Shown here: positions 18,181 through 27,054 of the stretch, in pieces
Layout: each line of letters opens with the position of its first letter
Numbering within the stretch: position 1 is the stretch's first letter
Source of the DNA: Bradyrhizobium sp. LTSP849
GTDB lineage: Bacteria; Pseudomonadota; Alphaproteobacteria; Rhizobiales; Xanthobacteraceae
Length of the DNA: 64,000 bases
Direction: 5' to 3'
NCBI RefSeq assembly: GCF_000938255.1
Contig: NZ_JYMR01000010.1
Coordinates: forward strand, 1 to 64,000
Translations under genes and position numbers: made by a program
The notes under the pieces: model-generated
Databases searched by the model: none
The model's input: the letters and a program-made list of their open reading frames with translations, nothing else
What the model was told of the DNA's origin: nothing

Positions 18181-19440
18181 TCAGGCGATAGGGCGATGGT
18201 GCGGCTTGAACAGCCGACCTTTCTCCACCACCAGCACGATCGCGAGCGCTGCAAGCGTCGACAGGAAGAAGCCGACCGAGAACGGCATCAGTGTGCCGTC
18301 GAAGCTCTGGCCAATGGCCGTGCCGACCGCAATGCCGATCAGCGTCGTGATCGAGCCGTAGAGCGAGGAGGCGGTGCCGGCGATGTGGCCCTGCGGCTCC
18401 ATCGCGAGCGCGGTGAAATTGGCGACCATCATGCCGAACGAGAACATCATCAGGGCCGATAGCACCATGAACAAGGCAAGTGGGAGTATGCCGAGGCTTT
18501 CGGTCAGCAGCATCACGCCTGCCACAGCTGTATAAAGCGTCAGCGCGCCGTGCGAGATCACGCGCATGCCGAGGGTCCCGACAAATCTGGCGTTGAGGAA
18601 GCCGGCAATGGCGGTGCCGGCCGCGATCGCGGCAAAGGCGAGCGGGAAATAGTGGCCGAGGTGATAGATGCCGGTGAAGACCTGCTGCGCAGAGAACACG
18701 TAGGCGAACAGCGCGCCCATGACGCTGCCGGCGGCCGTTGCGTAGCCGATGGTCTGGCGATTGGTGACGGTCTGGCGGAAGGCTGCGAGCACGTCTGCAG
18801 GTGCAAGCGACCTGCGCTCTGTCTCAGGCAGTGTCTCCGGCAACCGCCACACGCTCCATGCCAGCGCGAGCAGGCCGTAGAGCATCAGCACGACGAAGAT
18901 GCCGCGCCATTGCGTGACCAACAGTACAGCCTGTCCGAACGACGGCGCGATCACGGGCACTGCGATGAACACCATCATCGCGAGCGACATCACGCTCGCC
19001 ATGCGGCGGCCGGCATAGCAGTCGCGCACGATCGAGGTCGCGATCACGCGCGTCGCCGAGGTGCCAAGTCCCTGAAGCGCGCGCGCAAGCAGCAGCGTCT
19101 CGAACGAAGGTGCGGCAACTGCCAGCACGCTCGCCACCGCATAGACCGCCATGCCGCCGAGCAGCACCGGCCGTCGCCCGAACCGGTCTGACAACGGACC
19201 CATGACGAACTGGCCTGCGCCGAAGCCGATCAGGAAGGTCGACAGCACGAGCTGGAGATGGTTGGCGTTCGGAATGTTGAAGGCCGCCCCGATATTGGGC
19301 AGCGCCGGCAGCATCATGTCCATCGCAAGCGGATTCAGGGCCATGATGGATGCGATTACGATGACGAATTCGGGAAAACCCATCGGGCGGTGTCCCGAGG
19401 ACACCCAATCGTCGGCATTGACGTCGGACAAGAAGCTCAC
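18181..19440 (-). CDS. MFS drug-resistance transporter, Bcr/CflA type
   Basis: A 419-residue inner-membrane transporter of the DHA1 Bcr/CflA group, which exports drugs or small metabolites by proton antiport. It has about 12 hydrophobic helices. MALNPLAMDMMLPALPNIG near residue 34 is the typical first-helix motif. GPLSDRFGRRPVLLGG in the helix 2-3 loop is MFS motif A, and ARALQGLGTSA is motif B. The GTG at 19440 gives the longest frame; an ATG 57 bases later (MGFPEF) would also leave a full first helix. It stands alone, convergent with the frameshifted glycosyltransferase. Confidence 0.9.
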   Translation of the reverse strand: MSFLSDVNADDWVSSGHRPMGFPEFVIVIASIMALNPLAMDMMLPALPNIGAAFNIPNANHLQLVLSTFLIGFGAGQFVMGPLSDRFGRRPVLLGGMAVYAVASVLAVAAPSFETLLLARALQGLGTSATRVIATSIVRDCYAGRRMASVMSLAMMVFIAVPVIAPSFGQAVLLVTQWRGIFVVLMLYGLLALAWSVWRLPETLPETERRSLAPADVLAAFRQTVTNRQTIGYATAAGSVMGALFAYVFSAQQVFTGIYHLGHYFPLAFAAIAAGTAIAGFLNARFVGTLGMRVISHGALTLYTAVAGVMLLTESLGILPLALFMVLSALMMFSFGMMVANFTALAMEPQGHIAGTASSLYGSITTLIGIAVGTAIGQSFDGTLMPFSVGFFLSTLAALAIVLVVEKGRLFKPHHRPIA

Positions 19441-19715
19441 CTCTGAAATTCAGAAGCTTTATCTAATGCCCATGCTGCATCGCACAACCCATGTTTTGGG
19501 ATGGCTGGCAGGCGAGCCGGGGGAAGACAGCGTATGCAGAGCTCTGACGCGGCGGGTCTGGCATGGGCGGGAAACCAGCTGTTCACCATAAGATCGTCGC
19601 CCGGCGGGCGCGGTCCATCGGGGAGATGAATCCGCAACTGATCCTGTCCACTGTGGCCTGATTGGACGCCGGGTCGGGCGCCGAGGAAACTTGAGACGCG
19701 GGCAGGGTATCAGAA

Positions 19716-21059
19716 GTGTCGGACGTCACCGGTACAGCACGATGGTTGGGGCCGTCGGCCGACATGGCTGGGAGGCGGAACGTCTGGCTTGCCTGCCTGA
19801 TCGCGCTGGTGGCGCTGTTGGTGTTCGCCAATCTCGCCAACGATTCCGCGCTGGATGTGAATTATGGCTGGGATGTTCGCGTCAATTGCGCGGCAGTCGA
19901 TGCGCATGTCGATGGGCTCGATCCCTACTTCGTCAAGAATCTGAAGGGCACCAAACTTTCCTATCCCTATCTGCCGGCGACGCTGGATGGCTTCCGTCCT
20001 CTGTGCGCTGGCGGCTTTCTCGTCGGTCATCACAGAGGCGTCTTTCTTGTCCTCGCCGTGCTCTGCGGTCTGCTCTTGCCCGGTCTTGGCCGGCGACGCA
20101 GTTTGCGTGACGTCGGGCTCAGAGTGCTCTGCGCGCTTGGCGCGTTCGTCGGCTTCGAATGGGTTTTGGCCTCGGGGAATTTTGCGATCCTGGGCGGCTT
20201 CCTGACCGCCGCCGCACTTGCGCTTCTGCTTCGCCCCGCGGAGCCTGCGCAGCGCGATCGACATGATGTGCCTCGTGTTGCGGGTGCGGCGCTGCTCGGT
20301 CTTGTGATGTCGTTCAAGCTGGTGTTCTGCCCGGTGCTGGCCGCGCTTTATTTCCTGCCGCTGCCGCGCCGGCGCAAACTCGTCCTGATCATGGTGGCGA
20401 GCCTCAGCTTCGCGCTTCCGATCCTGGTTTCGGTCGTCTTCTATCCAGATCTGTTCTCCAGCTGGTTGCTCGCGATCAGGGGAGGGATCCCCGATCAGCA
20501 TTCTGTGCAGATCGAGGAAACCAATCCGTCGCTGCTGCTGCTCGCGCAAAGCATCGTGGATCGTGTTGGACTCGTCGACAGCAAGCCGCTCGTGTTCGCG
20601 ATCTACGCGTTGACAGCGGTCGTGCTCGTGCTCGCGCCGCTCGGCTGGTCGCTGCTGCGCGCGATCCGCAACAATGCGGGATCGTTGCCGGCGCGCCTTG
20701 ATCGCTGGCTGATCGACCATCCGCAGGCAGCGATGCGCGTCACGGTGCTTGCGATGTACGGACTTTATCTCTGCTCGCCGCGCCTCAAGGAATATGCCTT
20801 CTTCGAACTGGCAGTCTACGCCGCCGTCCTCATCGTCGATCTTCCGGCCGCGGCCCTTGCTGCAGTGTTGACCATCGGCGTCGGCGTCCCGACGCTCGTC
20901 TCGCTCACGGGGATGATGATCGAGGGCAGCTTTGTCCAGATCGCGGTCGCACTCGTCTGCTTCTGGATCATGCTGCGTGCACAGTTCTCGCCGTCAGCTC
21001 TGATGGTGCGGGCAGCCGGGGTCGAACCGGCACAGCGCTTGCGCACCGAGGGATTTTAA
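19716..21059 (+). CDS. GT87-like polytopic membrane protein with a 3' end inside tRNA-Leu
   Basis: A 447-residue polytopic membrane protein. The layout of about 10 hydrophobic helices and segments such as LSYPYLP and SPRLKEYAFF resemble GT87 (DUF2029) polyprenyl-phosphate-dependent mannosyltransferases, although the exact sugar and acceptor are unknown. It starts with GTG. The last 18 codons (from about 21004) are not family sequence: they are the antisense of the tRNA-Leu gene, and the stop codon TAA lies inside the tRNA anticodon arm. Either the original C-terminus was lost or the gene naturally uses the tRNA as its tail. Transcription through the region would run antisense to the tRNA. Confidence 0.75.
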   Translation: MSDVTGTARWLGPSADMAGRRNVWLACLIALVALLVFANLANDSALDVNYGWDVRVNCAAVDAHVDGLDPYFVKNLKGTKLSYPYLPATLDGFRPLCAGGFLVGHHRGVFLVLAVLCGLLLPGLGRRRSLRDVGLRVLCALGAFVGFEWVLASGNFAILGGFLTAAALALLLRPAEPAQRDRHDVPRVAGAALLGLVMSFKLVFCPVLAALYFLPLPRRRKLVLIMVASLSFALPILVSVVFYPDLFSSWLLAIRGGIPDQHSVQIEETNPSLLLLAQSIVDRVGLVDSKPLVFAIYALTAVVLVLAPLGWSLLRAIRNNAGSLPARLDRWLIDHPQAAMRVTVLAMYGLYLCSPRLKEYAFFELAVYAAVLIVDLPAAALAAVLTIGVGVPTLVSLTGMMIEGSFVQIAVALVCFWIMLRAQFSPSALMVRAAGVEPAQRLRTEGF

Positions 21060-21092
21060 GTCCCTTGCGTCTACCAATTCCGCCATGCCCGC
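21004..21092 (-). tRNA. tRNA-Leu (anticodon UAA), CCA encoded
   Basis: Read on the minus strand, the acceptor arms GCGGGCA/TGCCCGC pair perfectly. The anticodon stem-loop AGGGACTTAAAATCCCT gives anticodon UAA, there is a long class II variable arm, and the T-arm carries GGTTCGACC. The 3' CCA is encoded (21004-21006). The length of 86 bases plus CCA is normal for leucine tRNA. It overlaps the 3' end of the preceding membrane-protein frame on the opposite strand. Confidence 0.97.
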
Positions 21093-21265
21093 TTGATCCA
21101 ACGAGATCAAACACTTAAGTCCTGTCCGGCCGTTTGGAATTGGCGCGTTCGCGGGCCTGACAGGTGGTTCTTCCTTAAGCGAGCCGGCCGCACAAGGCAA
21201 AGCCTCAATCCGGACATCTGGCCCTGCTTTAGGCATTCTCAATCCACGGGGACTATTCATCCGGC

Positions 21266-21691
21266 ATGACTGCTTCGATTTCCTCTTCCCTGCGCGCGTG
21301 TTGCGCGGCCGCCGCGCTGCTCGCGGCCGGCCTCGCCCTGTCTGGCTGCGCCGGCATGAGCGAGACGGTCGCTCCGGCCTTTGCCGATCCCGCCAAATAC
21401 GAACTGTATGACTGCAAGCAGCTCGAGGCCGAGCGCAAGGCGATCGCCGCCCGCACCGCGGACTTGCAGAAGTTGATGGACAAGGCGGAAACCGGGACCG
21501 GCGGCGCTGTCGTGTCCGAGCTCGCCTACCGCAACGACTACGTTTCGGTGCGTGGGCAGGCGCAGTTGGCCGAAGACGCCTGGCGCCGCAACAAGTGCCG
21601 GGACACGCCGCCTGGTGCGGCGCCGGCGGCCTCAGCTCCGCAGCGGCCGGACATCAAGCCAGCCCCGAAACCCGGTAGCGCCGCTCGCTGA
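21266..21691 (+). CDS. Hypothetical lipoprotein
   Basis: A 141-residue protein with a short basic N-terminus, a hydrophobic segment and the lipobox LSGC at about residues 25-28. It should therefore be lipid-modified on Cys28 and anchored in the envelope. The middle is helical and charged, with two further cysteines (in DCKQL and NKCRD) that could form a disulphide. The C-terminus is a flexible Ala/Pro-rich tail. I do not recognise a functional domain. It stands alone, convergent with the flavin monooxygenase 10 bases downstream. Confidence 0.8.
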   Translation: MTASISSSLRACCAAAALLAAGLALSGCAGMSETVAPAFADPAKYELYDCKQLEAERKAIAARTADLQKLMDKAETGTGGAVVSELAYRNDYVSVRGQAQLAEDAWRRNKCRDTPPGAAPAASAPQRPDIKPAPKPGSAAR

Positions 21692-21701
21692 GCGGCCTGC
21701 C

Positions 21702-22904
21702 TCAGGGACGCCAGCCGTAGATCCAGTCCTGCCGTGCCAGCATGCGTTCCGGCCCGAGCGCGCGGATCGCAAGATCGCGCGCGAGCGCGAGCGCGCCGCC
21801 GAGATGATAGATGCGGCCCTGCTGCCGCGCGGTCCGCTGCACCCGCCTGACACGGGCCTGACGCGCCCGGCCATATTGTTTCAGCGCCGCGGTGATGTCG
21901 GTCGTGCTCTCGGCGGTCTCGACGTTCAAATGCTGTGCGAGCACGGCGGCATCCTCGATCGCCATGCCGGCCCCCTGCGCCGCGAACGGCAGCATCGCGT
22001 GCACGGCGTCGCCGAGCAGCGCGACCGGGCCTTTGCTCCAGGGGCAGCCCTCGGGCACGCCGAACAGCGCCCATTTGCGCCAGGAGTCCACGGTCGCCAG
22101 CATCATCCGCGCCGTCGGCGGCCAGCGCGGCGCGGCGAAGGCGTCCATCACCTCGAAGGGATCGCCCGGCGTGCTCCAGCCCGGTCTGTTCCAGGTGCCC
22201 GGCAGCACCGCCACGACGTTGATCTGGCGTCCGCCCGCGATCGGGTAGGCAACGAGATGGGCGTTTTGGCCCATCCAGAGCTGCACCCGCCGTGCGGTGT
22301 AGTCCTTCGGCAGTTGCGTGGCATCGAGCGTGCCGCGCCAGGCGATCAGCCCGGAGAAGCGCGGCTGCACCTCGGGAAACAGATGCTGGCGCACCGTCGA
22401 CCAGATGCCGTCGGCGCCGATCAGCGCACTCGCCAGATCGCTGCGGCGGATGGTGCCGCTGCGATGGACGACCGTCAGCCCCTTGGCGTGGGGCGCGACA
22501 TCTTCAAAAGTCGCGCCGAGTTTCAACTCGACATCGGGATGATCGGCGACCGCGCCGGCGAGCGCGGCTTGCAGGTCGGCACGATGCACCACCCAATAGG
22601 GGGCGCCGGCGCGGTTGGCGGCGGCTTCACCGAGCGGCATGCGGAGCAATTCGCCGCCGGCGCGCGCGCTCATGATCGAGACCGCTTCCGGGACGACGGC
22701 GCGCAGCTTGAGCCGCTCGGTCAGGCCGAGCTCGACCAGCACGCGGCTGGCATTGGGGGAGAGTTGCAGGCCGGCGCCGATGTCCTCGAGCCGCTCGGCC
22801 TTTTCCAGCACGACGATGCGAAAGCCGCGGGCGGCCAGCGCGAGCGCAGCCGCCAGTCCTCCGATTCCGGCACCGGCGATGACAATCGTTCGGGAGAGCG
22901 CCAC
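21702..22904 (-). CDS. FAD-dependent aromatic-ring monooxygenase family protein
   Basis: A 400-residue class A flavoprotein monooxygenase resembling salicylate 1-hydroxylase and UbiH-type enzymes. The FAD-binding GxGxxG motif is GAGIGGLAAALAL (11-23). The second FAD segment, LLGDAVHAMLPFAAQGAGMA, holds the GD motif contacting the ribityl chain. The DG motif is also present as ALIGADGIWSTVR. Such enzymes hydroxylate aromatic acids using NAD(P)H and oxygen; the substrate here is not predictable. It starts with GTG. The CHCC zinc-finger gene lies 19 bases upstream in the same direction, so the two may be co-transcribed. Confidence 0.9.
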   Translation of the reverse strand: MALSRTIVIAGAGIGGLAAALALAARGFRIVVLEKAERLEDIGAGLQLSPNASRVLVELGLTERLKLRAVVPEAVSIMSARAGGELLRMPLGEAAANRAGAPYWVVHRADLQAALAGAVADHPDVELKLGATFEDVAPHAKGLTVVHRSGTIRRSDLASALIGADGIWSTVRQHLFPEVQPRFSGLIAWRGTLDATQLPKDYTARRVQLWMGQNAHLVAYPIAGGRQINVVAVLPGTWNRPGWSTPGDPFEVMDAFAAPRWPPTARMMLATVDSWRKWALFGVPEGCPWSKGPVALLGDAVHAMLPFAAQGAGMAIEDAAVLAQHLNVETAESTTDITAALKQYGRARQARVRRVQRTARQQGRIYHLGGALALARDLAIRALGPERMLARQDWIYGWRP

Positions 22905-22923
22905 CCCTGACCGTGAGGGGCGG

Positions 22924-23169
22924 TCAGGCCACCTTGTCCTTCAGCACGCATTCTGGCGGACGGGCTTCGCCGGCCTTCAGGTCGGCAGCGAAGCGGTACA
23001 GCGTCGAGCAGTACGGGCAGATGATCTCGTTGTCGTTGCCGAGGTCGAGGAAGACGTGCGGATGGTCGAACGGAGGGTTGGCGCCCACGCACATGAACTC
23101 TTGCGAGCCGATCTCGATGACGGGAACACCGGCATCGTTATGGAAGTGCGGGACGACATGGTCGGACAT
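22924..23169 (-). CDS. CHCC-type zinc-finger domain protein
   Basis: An 81-residue protein with a zf-CHCC domain, related to the zinc-binding accessory subunit of respiratory complex I (NDUFS6) that is conserved in alphaproteobacteria. Likely zinc ligands are Cys27, His36, Cys51 and Cys54 (motif CPYC). It would be cytoplasmic and could associate with complex I. It is directly upstream of the flavin monooxygenase and ends in its promoter-side spacer, although a functional link between them is not evident. Confidence 0.85.
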   Translation of the reverse strand: MSDHVVPHFHNDAGVPVIEIGSQEFMCVGANPPFDHPHVFLDLGNDNEIICPYCSTLYRFAADLKAGEARPPECVLKDKVA

Positions 23170-23488
23170 CGTAACTCATCCTGGAGTGGCAATGGCGGCA
23201 GACACAATCAAATACTGACGCGGCATCTTTAAGGCGCCGCGGACCATACTGGTGGGTGCAGATGATTGCTAGTCCAGCGGAACCGAAAGGTTCGCAATTG
23301 CCCCATGCTCATTTGCTCATGCAAATTCGACACAATCTTGCGGCCTGAGAGAAGCCCTTCTTTCGTCGGGGACGTTGTGTCGCAATTTTGGCATACTATG
23401 TCTGAGGACGCGTGCAATTGCGGCAAAAGGCGAATTATCAGGCGCAACTGATCTTAGGAATGATCTTGGGACCGTCCAGGCTCTTGGC
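23170..23488. other. Gene-free divergent region
   Basis: A stretch of 319 bases separates the divergent zinc-finger gene and the unknown membrane protein, and should hold both promoters. An upstream extension of the plus-strand frame begins at 23375 but has no ribosome site or plausible signal sequence. I see no RNA structure, repeat or recognisable operator in it. Confidence 0.4.
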
Positions 23489-24625
23489 ATGAAGTGGCTA
23501 CGAATCAGCACAGCGTTGACGGGGATTGCGGCATGCAGCTTCATGCTCGCGCAGGTAGCGCCGCAGGCTCGCGAGGCCGGCGCGATCTTCGCCGCCCAGG
23601 ACGACCCGGCCGCGCTCTCCGAGCTCAAGCTCGATGCAGTGCTGCGGCAGAACGACCATCTGGTTCAGGACAACATCGAGGCAGCGCTTAGCGCAGGCGA
23701 CGCCGATCTCGCCGGCAGTTTTGTTGCGCTCGCGCGCGACCGCAACATCGCGCTTCCCGACGACCTCCTGAACCGCGTGGGCGATGCGGTCAGGGAGGAG
23801 GGCTCCAGCTCGCACTTCGCAAAGCGCTTCGCCACCGGGCTCGTCACCGGCAACGCCGATGATGTCGCGAGCCTGTCGGGGACGGTGGCCGGCGATCTCT
23901 TCGTGATCGGTGACGTCAGGGACGTCGTACGCGAGGGCAAGCATCTCGCCATGGGCGAGGACACCGATCGCCTGGTGCTGGGGCTTGCGGCCGCGGGTCT
24001 CGCCGTGACAGCTGCGACCTATGTGTCCGTTGGCGGTGCCGCGCCGGTGCGCGCCGGGCTGACGCTGGTGAAGGATGCGCGCAAGGTCGGGCGGCTCGGC
24101 GAAGGGCTTGCCGCATGGGCCGGTAGGTCCGCCCGCGAGGTGGTCGACACGCCAATGCTCCAGAACGCGGTTGCCTCGGGCTCTGTGTTACGCCCGGGCG
24201 AGACCGTCAGCGCGATCAAGGCCGCGTTCCGCGTCGAGAAGGCCGGTGCGCTGGTCCGTCTCGGCAAGGACGTCACGCGCGTCGCCGAGAAGACCGGCAC
24301 GCGCGGCGCCATGGACAGCTTGCGCATCGCCGAGGGCCCGAAGGATGTCGCGCGTGCGGCGCGGCTTGCGGAAGCGCAGGGTAGCAAGACCCGTGCGATC
24401 ATGAAGCTTCTGGGCCGCGGTGCGCTGCTGCTCGTCGGCGGCGCGTTCGATCTCGCGCTCTGGCTGTTCGGCGCGGCGTTGACGCTGTTCGGTCTCCTGT
24501 CCTCGATCAAGGCGATGACGGAACGTCTCACCCAGGCTTGGTGCGATCGCAAACGTGCGCGCCGGCTCCGCCGGGCGCAGATCGCCGCTGAAGCCGCTCT
24601 GGCAAGCCCAGCCATCCCGGCCTAA
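23489..24625 (+). CDS. Hypothetical membrane-associated protein
   Basis: A 378-residue protein of unknown function. With the ATG at 23489 it has a signal-like N-terminus (residues 5-25). A long soluble alpha-helical region follows, then a hydrophobic segment around VLGLAAAGLAVTAATYVSVG. A second hydrophobic pair near the C-terminus (ALLLVGGAFDLALWLFGAAL) precedes an arginine-rich tail RKRARRLRRAQ. The layout suggests an inner-membrane protein with most of its mass on one side. No enzymatic motif is visible. It ends 34 bases before the alpha/beta hydrolase on the same strand and may be co-transcribed with it. Confidence 0.7.
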   Translation: MKWLRISTALTGIAACSFMLAQVAPQAREAGAIFAAQDDPAALSELKLDAVLRQNDHLVQDNIEAALSAGDADLAGSFVALARDRNIALPDDLLNRVGDAVREEGSSSHFAKRFATGLVTGNADDVASLSGTVAGDLFVIGDVRDVVREGKHLAMGEDTDRLVLGLAAAGLAVTAATYVSVGGAAPVRAGLTLVKDARKVGRLGEGLAAWAGRSAREVVDTPMLQNAVASGSVLRPGETVSAIKAAFRVEKAGALVRLGKDVTRVAEKTGTRGAMDSLRIAEGPKDVARAARLAEAQGSKTRAIMKLLGRGALLLVGGAFDLALWLFGAALTLFGLLSSIKAMTERLTQAWCDRKRARRLRRAQIAAEAALASPAIPA

Positions 24626-24659
24626 GATTACCTTTCCCCTCAACACTGCGGAATATCTG

Positions 24660-25415
24660 ATGCCGAGCTTTCACAACGGCGCCGTTGAAATTGCCTATCT
24701 CGACGAAGGCGAGGGCGATCCGATCATCCTGGTGCACGGCTTTGCCTCCAGCAAGAACGTGAACTGGGTCTATCCAACCTGGGTCTCGGAGCTGCGCAAG
24801 AACGGCCGCCGCGTGATCGCGCTGGACAATCGCGGCCATGGCGAGAGCGCAAAGCTGTATGAGCCCGCGCAATATTCGATTCCCACCATGGCCGGCGACG
24901 TGCTCGCGCTGATGGATCATCTCGCGATCCCGCAGGCGGACATCATGGGCTATTCGATGGGCGGGCGGATGACCGCCTGGCTCGGCCTCAACGAGCCGCA
25001 GCGCCTGCGCTCGGCGATCCTCGGCGGCATCGGCATCGGCGGCCTGATCGAGGGCACCGGTCCCGGCGAGAACGTGGCGAAGGCGCTGGAGGCGCCCTCG
25101 CTCGACGACGTCACCGATCCCGTCGGGCGCACCTTCCGTGCGTTCGCCGATCAGACCCGCTCCGATCGCAAGGCGCTCGCCGCCTGCCTGCGCGGCACGC
25201 GCGAGCTGATGACAAAGGACGAAGCGGCGCGCATCGACGTGCCCGTGCTGATCGCGGTCGGCAGCACCGATGACGTTGCGGGCTCGGCCAGCGCGCTCGG
25301 CGCGATCATCCCCGGCTCGGAAGTGCTCGATATTCCGGGCCGCGACCACATGCGCGCGGTCGGCGACAAGGTCTACAAGACCGGCGTGCTCGATTTCCTG
25401 TCACGCCGGGGCTGA
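24660..25415 (+). CDS. Alpha/beta hydrolase
   Basis: A 251-residue alpha/beta-hydrolase-fold enzyme. The HG oxyanion motif is LVHGFASS (24-31), the nucleophile elbow is GYSMGG with Ser99, and the catalytic histidine is probably in GRDHM near the C-terminus. The acid is expected in the GSTDD segment. The start at 24660 gives MPSFHNG, and the longer frame adds no family sequence. There is no signal peptide. The substrate is unknown; esterase or thioesterase activity is common in this group. Its last 15 bases overlap the end of the convergent membrane-protein gene. Confidence 0.9.
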   Translation: MPSFHNGAVEIAYLDEGEGDPIILVHGFASSKNVNWVYPTWVSELRKNGRRVIALDNRGHGESAKLYEPAQYSIPTMAGDVLALMDHLAIPQADIMGYSMGGRMTAWLGLNEPQRLRSAILGGIGIGGLIEGTGPGENVAKALEAPSLDDVTDPVGRTFRAFADQTRSDRKALAACLRGTRELMTKDEAARIDVPVLIAVGSTDDVAGSASALGAIIPGSEVLDIPGRDHMRAVGDKVYKTGVLDFLSRRG

Positions 25416-26804
25416 GGTTTCGTCTGCAGACCCGTCGTCGCCGAACGCACGCGCGAGCGCCATCAGCACCACGAAGGTCGCAACCCACACCATCCGCGCG
25501 CCGTAGCGGTCGTGCGGACCGGAGATGACGGCGCAGATGAAGGCGTTGCCGAGCAGCGCCAGCGTGACGGTCGCCGCCAGCAGTATCAGGTCGTCCAGCC
25601 TGCGGCTCGCCAGCGAATGCGCGAGCAGCGCGACCAGCGCCAGCATCGAGACGAGCGCGACGGGAACGTGCAGCAAGTTGACGTACTCGAAATCAACACC
25701 CCATTGCTGCTGGCGCGCCGCGCGCATCGGCGCCACCTGCTCCGGGATGTACTGCTCGATGATGCCGTAGGTGTGGGGAATCCAGCCGCTGGTGCCTTCG
25801 CCGGTGGCGACATGCAGCAATTGCTGCCCCATCGCCCTCAGGGCCGCGCCGGCCTGCCAGGCCGGATAGTCCGCGAGCGAATGCACGACGATGTAGCTCA
25901 TCTCGTCATTGAGCCCATCGAACCGGCCGAGCGTGTTGAACATGCTCGTGCCCCACAGGAACTCGTCGGCGGTCGCCGGCAATTGGTTGCGATAGGGACA
26001 CAGCTTGAAGTTCTCGCTTGGGCAGCGATCGCTAAGGTAGCGCGCGACGATGCCGTCCTGCATCATGCGGCCGAAGGCGACGCCGTAGCCGCCGGGTGTC
26101 CAGGCCCATTTGCCCGACAGCGCATGGTTCGCCGATACCAGCATCAGGCCGCCAACAACGATGGTCAGGCTTGCCTGCGTCAATCCGGCGATTGGCAGGC
26201 GGGCCCTGAGAAACGGCCGCATCATCCAGCCGACGGCGCAGAGCCCGAGCAGCACGCCGAGCGTGGCACTGTGGGTTGCGGCGGCAAAGGCAGTGAAGAC
26301 GAACAGCGCGACCTTTTCGATCGCCGAGATCCGGCTTCCGCCGACGACCAGGAGAAACAGCGACAGCACCGACAGTCCCGCAAAGATGTCGGTGAGCAGC
26401 ATGCTGGCGAGCCAGGGCAGCGCCGTCGACAGGATCAGCAAGAGACTGATCGCCACGAAGCGGAACGTCTGCATCAGCCCGAGCACGCGCAAAGTGAGCT
26501 GCAACAGCCACAGCGTTGCGAGTGACTGGATCGCGAGGTTGATCCAAAAGCCGTAGCTTTCGCCATAGTGCAGATAGAGGCCGAACACGGTGGAGCGGCT
26601 TGGCACGAGATAGCCCTCGTACCAGCGCGCCAGATAGCCGCCGGTATCCCATTGGAGCAGGGGATAGCCGTTCCAGAACGCCGGCGCGATCATCAGGAGG
26701 GGGAGGGCCACCGCGGCGAGCCGCAGCCAGAACGAGCCCGCGCCGCGCGCGCGCAATTGATCGGTGGTGATGCTCAAATCTGCTCCGTCGTCGCTCACGA
26801 CCAT
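25401..26804 (-). CDS. Hypothetical polytopic membrane protein
   Basis: A 467-residue inner-membrane protein with about 10-12 hydrophobic helices. A large soluble loop in the middle (around residues 225-345) contains the cysteines in DRCPSENFKLCPY. The N-terminal part has WNGYPLLQWDTGGYLARWYEG, a short aspartate-containing loop after the first helix that recalls GT-C membrane glycosyltransferases; that is only an inference. The ATG at 26804 was chosen; GTG/TTG starts further upstream keep the same frame. Its 3' end overlaps the convergent hydrolase by 15 bases. Confidence 0.75.
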   Translation of the reverse strand: MVVSDDGADLSITTDQLRARGAGSFWLRLAAVALPLLMIAPAFWNGYPLLQWDTGGYLARWYEGYLVPSRSTVFGLYLHYGESYGFWINLAIQSLATLWLLQLTLRVLGLMQTFRFVAISLLLILSTALPWLASMLLTDIFAGLSVLSLFLLVVGGSRISAIEKVALFVFTAFAAATHSATLGVLLGLCAVGWMMRPFLRARLPIAGLTQASLTIVVGGLMLVSANHALSGKWAWTPGGYGVAFGRMMQDGIVARYLSDRCPSENFKLCPYRNQLPATADEFLWGTSMFNTLGRFDGLNDEMSYIVVHSLADYPAWQAGAALRAMGQQLLHVATGEGTSGWIPHTYGIIEQYIPEQVAPMRAARQQQWGVDFEYVNLLHVPVALVSMLALVALLAHSLASRRLDDLILLAATVTLALLGNAFICAVISGPHDRYGARMVWVATFVVLMALARAFGDDGSADETSAPA

Positions 26805-27054
26805 GCCCGCAATAACCGTTGAGACGAAATTCACCAATAGTTTGACGCCGCCCGGCTTGAATTTGGCAAAACCCTGACCATTTTGAGCCGACCTTGCCGC
26901 TTGGGGGCGTCAGAAGAAGCTGTTGTGTTTCAAAGCGTTGGCGTGCTTTCGCGGGGCAACACGCTGTTCACTCTCAGGCAAGCCCGTCGGGACTTTGTCG
27001 CCTAGACTGTGTTATAGAGCCAGCCAAACGAGCCAATTCGAAAGAGCAGATCCC

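Noticed and set aside
26974..27030. ACTCTCAGGCAAGCCC-like segment before cysE, recalling a glycine riboswitch end
   Set aside because: Only the short CTCTCAGGCAAG match is present; the paired GGAGAG strand and aptamer core are missing.
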